Notes under the pieces: model-generated | Seen by the model: only the letters and a program-made list of their open reading frames with translations | Databases searched by the model: none | What the model was told of the DNA's origin: nothing | Shown: in pieces, positions 57,906-64,000 of the stretch | Layout of the letters: each line of letters starts with the position of its first letter | How positions within the stretch are numbered: position 1 is the stretch's first letter | Assembly: GCF_016862755.1 (NCBI RefSeq) | Contig: NZ_BONO01000015.1 | Location: 42,977-106,976, forward strand | Length of the DNA stretch: 64,000 nt | Direction of reading: 5' to 3' | From: Cellulomonas pakistanensis | Lineage (GTDB): Bacteria > Actinomycetota > Actinomycetes > Actinomycetales > Cellulomonadaceae | Made by a program: the position numbers and the translations under genes

Positions 57906-58756
57906 CCGTCCGCCTTCGTCGCGGCGCCGCCGGGCGAGAACAGCAGCCCCGACAGGTGGTCGACCACCTCGTGGAACTCCTTCGTCCGCATCATCTCGGG
58001 CGTGCGGGGGCGCTCGAACGGGATCTCGACGACCTCGACGATCCGGCCCGGGCGCGCGGACATGACCGCGACGTAGTCGGACAGCAGGGCCGCCTCGGCG
58101 ATGCCGTGCGTGACCATCAGCGTGGTCGCGGAGCGCTCGGTCCAGATCCGCTGCAGCTCGAAGTTCAGCCGCTGGCGGGTCATGTCGTCCAGCGCGCCGA
58201 ACGGCTCGTCCAGGAGCAGGAAGTCCGGCCGCACCGCGAGCGCCCGGGCGATGGACGCGCGCTGGCGCATGCCGCCGGACAGGTGCGCGGGCCGGGACTT
58301 CTCGAAGCCCGACAGCCCGACGAGCTCGATCAGCTCGTCGACGATGCCGTCGTCCGCGCGCTTCTGGATCTCGAGCGGCAGCCGGATGTTCTTCTGCACC
58401 GAGCGCCACGGCAGGAGCGCCGGGTCCTGGAACGCGATGCCCATCCCGTCCGCGCGCCTGCCGGGGGCGACGGGCGCGCCGTTCACGGCGACGGTGCCGG
58501 CGGTCGGCGTCTCGAGGCCGGCCAGGATCCGCAGGATCGTCGACTTGCCGCAGCCGGACGGGCCGAGCAGCGACAGGAAGGACCCGCGCGGGGTGGACAG
58601 GCTGACGTCGTCCAGCGCCGTCACCGAGCGGCGGCCGGAGCGGAACTCCTTGCTCAGGCCGGTGATCTCGATGCCGGGGGCCGACGTGGGCACGCCCGCC
58701 CCCGCGGCCGAGGGGGTCGGCAGCACGGGGGCGGGCGTGGACTGGGGGTCGGTCAC
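57902..58756 (-). CDS. ABC transporter ATP-binding protein (TauB/SsuB type)
   Basis: The 284-residue ATPase has Walker [10 protein letters not shown], the signature LSGGMRQR, Walker [12 protein letters not shown] and an H-loop VTHGIAEA. A Pro/Ala-rich stretch of 25 residues precedes the domain. GTG overlaps the stop of the binding protein. It powers uptake by the two permeases downstream. Confidence 0.96.
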   Translation of the reverse strand: MTDPQSTPAPVLPTPSAAGAGVPTSAPGIEITGLSKEFRSGRRSVTALDDVSLSTPRGSFLSLLGPSGCGKSTILRILAGLETPTAGTVAVNGAPVAPGRRADGMGIAFQDPALLPWRSVQKNIRLPLEIQKRADDGIVDELIELVGLSGFEKSRPAHLSGGMRQRASIARALAVRPDFLLLDEPFGALDDMTRQRLNFELQRIWTERSATTLMVTHGIAEAALLSDYVAVMSARPGRIVEVVEIPFERPRTPEMMRTKEFHEVVDHLSGLLFSPGGAATKADG

Positions 58757-59817
58757 GAGAGCAGGTCCGGGTTCTCGGCGTACACCTCGTCGAGCAGCGA
58801 GAGGTCGAACAGCTCGTCCGCGGCGATCTCGACGCCCGCGAAGCCGAGGGAGGCGATGGTGCCCTCCTGCAGCTCGTCGCTGATCGTGAGCAGGCCGTTC
58901 GCGGCGGTCTCGTCGGTCTCGATCAGCGTCGCCTGGCGGTCGAAGGACAGCGCGATCGCGTCGGCGTCGTACTGCTGGTCCTTGCCGTACGTGTTCACCG
59001 TCAGGTCGACCGCGCGCTCCGGGTCGTCCAGCGCCGCGCGCCAGCCCTCGGCCGTGGCGAGCAGGAACGCCTTGACCTCCTCGGGGCGCTCGTCGATGGC
59101 CTGCTGCGAGGTGACCAGCACCTCGCCGACCATCGGCAGGCCGTTGTCCGCGAGCAGGAACTCGGTGGCCTCGAAGCCGGCCTCGGCCAGCGCGGCGGCG
59201 CCGGTCGTGGTGTAGCCGATGAAGCCGTCGACCTGGCCGGTGGTCAGCATCGAGGTGTCGGAGAGCGGCACCGTCGTGACGTCGGCCTCGTCCAGCTCGT
59301 TCGCCGCGAGGAACGCGTTCCACACGAGCGTGTTCGAGTCGGACACCGCGATGGTCTTGCCCGCGAGGTCGTCCGGGCCCTCGATCGGCGCGGAGGCGGC
59401 CGACACGAGCGCGAACGGGTTGAGCTGGTACGTCGCGCCGACGATCTTCAGCTCCGCGCCGCTCTGGATCGCCGGGGCGGTGATCAGCGGCGAGGACAGG
59501 CCGACGAACGCCTGGCCGGAGGCGACGGCCGCCTCGGCGGAGGTGGCGGACGAGCCGCCCGCGGTCAGCGTGACCTCGGGGAAGCCGGCGTCCGTGTAGA
59601 GGCCGTCCTCCACCGCGAGGTACTCGCCGGCGAACTGCTGGTTCTTCAGCCAGGACAGCTGGACGCTGACCGCCTGGAAGTCCTCCGCGGCCTCCGAGGA
59701 GCCGCCGGAGGCGGTGTCGTCCGAGGAGCAGGCCGAGAGCAGGAGGCCGGCGGCGGCCACGGTAGCGGCCAGGCCGGCGATCCGGCGCCGGGGGCGCGCG
59801 GTGAAGGAGCGGGTCAC
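58753..59817 (-). CDS. ABC transporter substrate-binding lipoprotein (NMT1/THI5-like)
   Basis: The 354-residue protein has a signal peptide with lipobox LLSAC and a mature domain beginning [20 protein letters not shown], the NMT1/THI5-like class that binds pyrimidines, sulfonates or other small organics. GTG at 59817 has GAGG five bases upstream. An in-frame ATG at 59940 with a strong GGAGG site would add 41 residues before the signal peptide. It is the first gene of the seven-gene operon. Confidence 0.9.
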   Translation of the reverse strand: MTRSFTARPRRRIAGLAATVAAAGLLLSACSSDDTASGGSSEAAEDFQAVSVQLSWLKNQQFAGEYLAVEDGLYTDAGFPEVTLTAGGSSATSAEAAVASGQAFVGLSSPLITAPAIQSGAELKIVGATYQLNPFALVSAASAPIEGPDDLAGKTIAVSDSNTLVWNAFLAANELDEADVTTVPLSDTSMLTTGQVDGFIGYTTTGAAALAEAGFEATEFLLADNGLPMVGEVLVTSQQAIDERPEEVKAFLLATAEGWRAALDDPERAVDLTVNTYGKDQQYDADAIALSFDRQATLIETDETAANGLLTISDELQEGTIASLGFAGVEIAADELFDLSLLDEVYAENPDLLS

Positions 59818-60194
59818 GTCAACCTCGATCACGTCGTGCGGCGCCCGCGGCGACGGGCGGCCGCGGTGCCAGGGGGAGGGTTGCGCCGGGCGACCCGGCG
59901 ACTGCCCCCATTCGACAGGGCGCGGCTCCGCCGTCGCCATGTGGGATCCTCCGAACTCCCCCGCCCCGAGCGGTGCGGTCCGTTGTGCGACCGACCGAGC
60001 GCGACACACGCGCGACACATCCGGCACCCCGCGGCGCCGGGTCCCGGCGGATCGCCCAGGGGCCGACCCGGGGTCGGCCGGCGGTCGTTGGTGGATCGCA
60101 CGAGGCCGCAGGCCACGGGCCTGTGGTTGGCTTCGGCGGCAAGCGTGGACCACCCGTCCGCGACGACGGACGAACGAATCACCGGGAGCAGGAC
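59818..60194. promoter_or_regulatory. Divergent intergenic region of the D-aminoacylase operon and deaminase gene
   Basis: This 377-base gap holds no other gene that I can support. A perfect palindrome GGCCGACCC-G-GGGTCGGCC lies at 60061-60079. Direct repeats GCGACACA lie at 60001-60008 and 60012-60019, one helical turn apart. A small inverted repeat, CGTCCG/CGGACG, spans 60155-60172. The palindrome is a candidate binding site, perhaps for the nearby PucR protein. No TPP or purine riboswitch pattern is seen. Confidence 0.5.
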
Positions 60195-61214
60195 GTGTGG
60201 CCGACGGCTGAACTGCACGTGCACATCGAGGGCACGCTGGACGCCGACCTCATCCGCGAGCTGGCGGACCGCAACGGGCTGCCCGTCCCCGCGGGCGCCG
60301 GGCGGGGCGCGCCGTTCCGCGACCTGCAGGACTTCCTGGACGTGTACTACGCGAACCTCGACGTCCTGCGCACGCGGCGGGACTTCCAGGACCTGGGCGC
60401 CCGGTACCTGGCGCGCGCCGCGGCGGCCGGCGTCCGGCACGCGGAGATCTTCGTCGACCCGCAGTCGCACACCGAGCGCGGCGTGCCGGTCGAGGACGTG
60501 CTGCTCGGGCTGTCCGCCGCGCTCGCCGACGCCCGCGCGGCGCACGGCATGTCCGGCGGGCTCATCGTCTGCTTCCTGCGCCACCTCGGCCCGGACGCCG
60601 CGATGGCGACGCTCGAGGCCGTGCTCCCCCACCGGTCGCTGCTGCTGGCCGTCGGCCTGGACTCCAGCGAGGTCGGCTTCCCGCCGTCGCTGTTCCGCGA
60701 CGTGTTCGAGCGGGCCGCCGCCGAGGGCCTGCGCCGCGTCGCGCACGCCGGCGAGGAGGGCGGGCCGGACTACGTCTGGGAGGCCCTGGACATCCTCGGC
60801 GCCGAGCGGATCGACCACGGCAACCGGGCGCTGGAGGACGTCGAGCTGGTCGCGCACCTGCGCGAGACCCGCACGCCCCTGACCGTCTGCCCGCTGTCGA
60901 ACCTCGCGCTGCGCACCGCCGGCCCCGACCTGGCCGACCACCCGCTCGCCGTCATGCTCGACGAGGGGCTGCGCGCGTCCGTGCACTCCGACGACCCGGC
61001 CTACTTCGGCGGGTACCTCGACGACAACGTGCGCGCCCTGGTCGCCGCCGGCACCGTCACCGAGGACCAGGTCGGCGTGCTCGCCGCGAACGCGGTCGCG
61101 TCGTCCTTCCTGCCCGACGCCGGCAAGGCCGCGCTCCTCGCGGAGATCCGCGCGCACGCCGAGCGGGTCGGCGCCGCCGTGCCCGCGCTCGCCCTCGACC
61201 CCGCGGCGGTCTGA
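60195..61214 (+). CDS. Adenine/adenosine deaminase
   Basis: The 339-residue enzyme has the metal motif ELHVHIEGTLD, HAGEEGG with the catalytic Glu, ERIDHGNRALED, and VHSDDPAYFGGYLDDN. The last motif fits adenine deaminase of the Add type better than classical adenosine deaminase. It makes hypoxanthine or inosine. GTG follows AGGAC. Its gene is divergent from the ABC operon, and a DUF296 gene begins two bases after its stop. Confidence 0.9.
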   Translation: MWPTAELHVHIEGTLDADLIRELADRNGLPVPAGAGRGAPFRDLQDFLDVYYANLDVLRTRRDFQDLGARYLARAAAAGVRHAEIFVDPQSHTERGVPVEDVLLGLSAALADARAAHGMSGGLIVCFLRHLGPDAAMATLEAVLPHRSLLLAVGLDSSEVGFPPSLFRDVFERAAAEGLRRVAHAGEEGGPDYVWEALDILGAERIDHGNRALEDVELVAHLRETRTPLTVCPLSNLALRTAGPDLADHPLAVMLDEGLRASVHSDDPAYFGGYLDDNVRALVAAGTVTEDQVGVLAANAVASSFLPDAGKAALLAEIRAHAERVGAAVPALALDPAAV

Positions 61215-61216
61215 GC

Positions 61217-61681
61217 GTGCAGAGCAGCGAGGTCACCACCGGGCGCCGCGTCGCGGTCGTGCTGGAGCCGGGCGACGAGGTGCTGGCGTCCCTGACCGAG
61301 GCGTGCCGGGCGCACGGGATCCGGCAGGGGTTCGTGCCGGTGTTCTCCGGGGCGTTCCGCACCGCGCGGTTCATCGCCGCCGACGTGCCGGTCGCCGACC
61401 AGGAGCCGCCGCTCCCCCACGAGGTCACGGTGACGTACACCGAGGGCATCGGCAGCGGCACGATCCTGTGGGACGCCGACACCGCGACCCCGACGCCGCA
61501 CCTGCACCTGGCCGTCGGGGTGAAGAACGCCGCCGCCGCGGGGTTCGCCGGGCACGTGCTCAGCGCCGAGACGCACTACACGGTCGAGGTGCTGGTCGAG
61601 GAGGTCGTCGCGCCCGCGCTGCTGCGCGTGCCGGACCCGCGGGCGTACGGCATCCCGACGATGCGGTTCGGCGCGGCCTGA
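61217..61681 (+). CDS. PPC/DUF296 domain protein
   Basis: This 154-residue protein is a single PPC (plant and prokaryote conserved) domain. VVLEPGDEVLASL starts the fold, HLHLAVG holds the metal-binding His pair, and AGHVLSAETHYTVEVLV ends it. Bacterial PPC proteins trimerise around a metal; their function is unclear. It starts two bases after the deaminase stop, so the two should be co-translated. Confidence 0.88.
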   Translation: MQSSEVTTGRRVAVVLEPGDEVLASLTEACRAHGIRQGFVPVFSGAFRTARFIAADVPVADQEPPLPHEVTVTYTEGIGSGTILWDADTATPTPHLHLAVGVKNAAAAGFAGHVLSAETHYTVEVLVEEVVAPALLRVPDPRAYGIPTMRFGAA

Positions 61682-61708
61682 GCCCCGGGCCCTCCGGGGC
61701 CCTGCGCG

Positions 61709-63262
61709 CTACTCCGTCTCGTCCAGGCAGGTCATCGCCAGGAACAGGTCGACCCGGTCCGACATGGTGCTCATGTCGCGGTTGGTCAGCTCCTCGATCC
61801 GGGCGATCCGGTAGCGCAGCGTGTTCGTGTGCAGGTGCAGCTGCCGGGCGGTGTCCTGCCACGCGCCGCCGCCGTCCAGGAACGCGCGCAGCGTGCCGAC
61901 CAGGTCGGCGTTGTGCCGCTCGTCGTAGGACAGCAGGGGCGCCAGCACCTCGCGGGCGTACCCGGACCGGGTGCTCTCCCCGAGCATCCGCAGCAGCGCC
62001 CGGTGGGTCTGCACGTGCAGCGACGTCGACACGACGACCGGCTCGGTCCCGGAGGCGTTGCGCACCCGCTCGACCGCGGTGGCGACGGCGGAGTTCAGCC
62101 GGCTGACCCCGCTGACCGGGTCGCTCATCCCGACGCGGAGCTGCCGGCCGTCGAGCAGCAGGTGGTACTCCTCGGCCAGGTGCTCGCCGAGCGGCCGGTC
62201 GTCGTCGCCCGCGCCGTTGACCAGCAGGATCGCCTGGTCGTCGAACCGGCAGCCGAGGACGCGGTGGCCCCGCGCGGTCAGCGTGCGCTGCAGCATCTCG
62301 AGCACCGCCGCGCGGGGGAACCGGGGGTCGTCGACCCGCGCCGCGACGATCGTCGTCTCGTCGGACGGCGCCATGCCCTCCAGGCGCATCCGCGCCGAGA
62401 TCGCGCCGGGCGACGCCTCGGCGTCCCGGATCGCCGTGATCAGCGCCGCCACCTGGGCGTCCCGGGTCTCCCGCCAGCGCGCGGCGAGCTCCATCTCCAC
62501 CCGGAGCGCGCCGACGACGGCGTCCAGCGCCAGCGCCACCTCGTCGGAGAACGACCGGTGGTCGCCCCAGCAGCCGAAGAACCCGGACCGGTCCCGCGCG
62601 CCGGTGCGCACGATCGTCGCGGGCCCGTGGTCGGTGCCCTCCCCCGGCAGGATCACCCGCTTGTCGTGCTCGCGGGCGATCACCGCGTTCCACTGCTCGG
62701 CGACCTGCGCGCGGTCGGGGGCGGCGCCCGCCGTGGCGAGCAGCATGCCGGTCTCGTCGATCACCCAGCAGCCGACCGCGAACTCCGCGGTGAACTGCGC
62801 GAGCAGCTCGGCGGCGCCGCCGCCGCGGGACACCGTGTCCGCGATCCGGCGGCTGAACCGCATCGTCCGGGAGGCCAGCCCCGCCGCCGACCCGGGCTGG
62901 CGGGTGGCGATCTCGTCGGCGATCCGGCGGAACGACACCCCGGGCGACACCGTGAGCAGGGTCAGCCCGCGCGCGCGGCAGGCGGCGATCACCTCGTCGG
63001 GGATGACGCCGATCTCGATCAGGCCGATGATCAGCGCCGCCACGTTCTGCTGCGCGAGCGCCCCGAGGAACGTCGCTGCGCCGTCCGGGCGGTCGAGCCA
63101 CAGGCCGCTCGTGAGCACGACGTCGCCCGTCGACAGGAACCGCGACGGGTCGGGCAGGTCGGTGATGTAGGCGGACGTCACCGGGCGGTCGAGCGCGTCC
63201 GGCTCGGCGGCGACGACGCTCAGCCCGAGGTCGGGCGCGGCGAGGAGGTCACGGACGTCCAC
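61709..63262 (-). CDS. PucR-family transcriptional regulator
   Basis: The 517-residue protein has an N-terminal PucR domain (about 8-125; RFLSTGDVVLTSGLW), a GAF-like middle, and a C-terminal PucR helix-turn-helix (QDTARQLHLHTNTLRYRIAR, about 470-489). PucR proteins control purine or amino acid degradation genes in response to a metabolite. It converges on the deaminase/DUF296 pair and is the best candidate to control that pair or the ABC operon. A minus-strand -10-like TACACT lies at 63303-63298. Confidence 0.93.
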   Translation of the reverse strand: MDVRDLLAAPDLGLSVVAAEPDALDRPVTSAYITDLPDPSRFLSTGDVVLTSGLWLDRPDGAATFLGALAQQNVAALIIGLIEIGVIPDEVIAACRARGLTLLTVSPGVSFRRIADEIATRQPGSAAGLASRTMRFSRRIADTVSRGGGAAELLAQFTAEFAVGCWVIDETGMLLATAGAAPDRAQVAEQWNAVIAREHDKRVILPGEGTDHGPATIVRTGARDRSGFFGCWGDHRSFSDEVALALDAVVGALRVEMELAARWRETRDAQVAALITAIRDAEASPGAISARMRLEGMAPSDETTIVAARVDDPRFPRAAVLEMLQRTLTARGHRVLGCRFDDQAILLVNGAGDDDRPLGEHLAEEYHLLLDGRQLRVGMSDPVSGVSRLNSAVATAVERVRNASGTEPVVVSTSLHVQTHRALLRMLGESTRSGYAREVLAPLLSYDERHNADLVGTLRAFLDGGGAWQDTARQLHLHTNTLRYRIARIEELTNRDMSTMSDRVDLFLAMTCLDETE

Positions 63263-63342
63263 TGCTCACCACCTGGTCCCGCTCGGCACCGGGACAGTGT
63301 ACGAGCGGCGCGGGCCGGCCGGTTTCGCGGCAGGATGGCGGC

Positions 63343-64000
63343 GTGACAGCCGCCCTGGACCCCAGCCGCCTCGACGCGCCGCGCCGCCTGCGCACCGCCA
63401 TGTTCGTCGACTTCGACAACGTCTACATCGGCCTGCGCCGCCTGGACCCGGACGCCGCGGAGGCGTTCGCGACCGACCCGGGGCACTGGCTCGCCGAGCT
63501 GGAGAGCGGGAGCGACGCGGACGGCGACTTCACCCGCCGGTTCCTCGTGCGCGCCTGCTACCTCAACCCGTCGGTGTTCTCCCGGTTCCGGCCGAACTTC
63601 ACGCGCGCCGGGTTCCAGGTCGTCGACTGCCCGTCGCTGACCCAGCAGGGCAAGAGCAGCGCGGACATCAACCTCGTGCTCGACGCCGTCGACGCGCTCG
63701 ACGCGGACACCCGGTACGACGAGTTCGTCATCGTGTCCGCCGACGCCGACTTCACGCCGCTCGTGCAGCGGTGCCGGGCCGCCGACCGGCGGGTCACGAT
63801 CATCACCGCGAGCCCGGCCGCGAGCGCGTACCGGGCCGTCGCGGACACGGTCATCACGGCCGACGACCTGGCCGAGCTGGTGACCGCCGGCCAGGCGGCG
63901 GCCGAGGGCGCGGACGTCCCCGCGGCGGGGACCGAGCCGGCGGGGGCGGAGCCCGAGGCGCCGGCCGCGGCGCCGGCGCCGGCGTCCGAGCCCGAGCCCG
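63343..64000 (+). CDS. NYN-domain (LabA/DUF88-like) protein, truncated by the window end
   Basis: The 219 visible residues start VTAALDPSRLDAPRRLRTAM. A NYN/PIN-like nuclease fold follows: MFVDFDNVYIGLRRL with the first acidic residues, KSSADINLVLDAVDAL, and VIVSADADFTPLVQRCR. The acidic residues are intact, so RNase activity is plausible. An Ala/Glu/Pro-rich linker runs off the right edge. A -10-like CAGGAT lies six bases before the GTG. Confidence 0.88.
   Translation, partial: MTAALDPSRLDAPRRLRTAMFVDFDNVYIGLRRLDPDAAEAFATDPGHWLAELESGSDADGDFTRRFLVRACYLNPSVFSRFRPNFTRAGFQVVDCPSLTQQGKSSADINLVLDAVDALDADTRYDEFVIVSADADFTPLVQRCRAADRRVTIITASPAASAYRAVADTVITADDLAELVTAGQAAAEGADVPAAGTEPAGAEPEAPAAAPAPASEPEP

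Noticed and set aside
59818..60194. TPP or purine riboswitch upstream of the NMT1/THI5-like operon or the deaminase gene
   Set aside because: I found no conserved thi-box or purine aptamer core; only simple palindromes and direct repeats are seen.

Overview
The window is high-GC actinobacterial chromosome. Neighbouring stretches are above 70% GC with strong G/C third positions, GTG starts are common, and many start and stop codons overlap as GTGA or ATGA. Gene content (GH10 xylanase, GH35 beta-galactosidase with a sugar ABC importer, LuxS, an F420-type LLM oxidoreductase, PPDK, PucR- and PopR/ClgR-type regulators) suggests a plant-polymer-degrading member of the Micrococcales, perhaps close to Cellulomonas. 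That placement is inference. I saw no tRNA, rRNA, CRISPR array, insertion sequence or phage gene.

Region 1 (1-11837, minus) is a signalling and surface operon. In order of transcription it holds a membrane-anchored alpha/beta hydrolase, a PP2C phosphatase, an FHA protein, a Ser/Thr kinase, a 1952-residue Ig-like/FN3 surface protein and a MoxR ATPase that runs off the left edge. Region 2 (11873-15588, minus) is the housekeeping operon phoH-ybeY-CNNM/CorC-era. Region 3 (15765-31381) mixes ppdK, a Phd/VapC toxin-antitoxin pair, an HtrA-like protease, an amidohydrolase, a PanE-like reductase, an S4 protein, a DUF72 protein, an MFS exporter with a hydrolase, a TetR/hydrolase divergon, a HhH DNA glycosylase and the luxS-mtnN operon. 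Region 4 (31419-40485) has a PAS-PAS-GGDEF protein, a LacI-controlled operon (two permeases, a binding lipoprotein, GH35 beta-galactosidase) and a tandem universal stress protein. Region 5 (40621-49936) has an M15 peptidase, an EEP hydrolase, a GH10 xylanase, a SpoIIE-type phosphatase, a VOC protein, an LLM oxidoreductase, a PopR-type regulator convergent with a clpP-clpP pair, and a second PP2C. Region 6 (50058-64000) has an FAD oxidoreductase, a lipoprotein, a seven-gene operon for uptake and breakdown of probably an N-acyl-D-amino acid or related amide, then adenine/adenosine deaminase, a PPC/DUF296 protein, a PucR regulator and a truncated NYN-domain protein.

The strongest regulatory reading is the ClpP module. 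Two TCTGCC-N3-GGCAGA-type palindromes lie upstream of the clpP pair and a third lies upstream of the regulator, whose protein ends in Ala-Ala, as PopR does in Streptomyces. Other readable circuits are two operators in the TetR divergon, a TGACGTCA-centred operator set for LacI, a palindrome inside the toxin-antitoxin promoter and a MerR-type 19-bp-spacer promoter. About eleven genes have a -10-like hexamer 6-7 bases before the start codon, which points to leaderless transcripts. The 3' end of the giant FN3 gene has clearly lower GC than its surroundings, with the change at a domain border.
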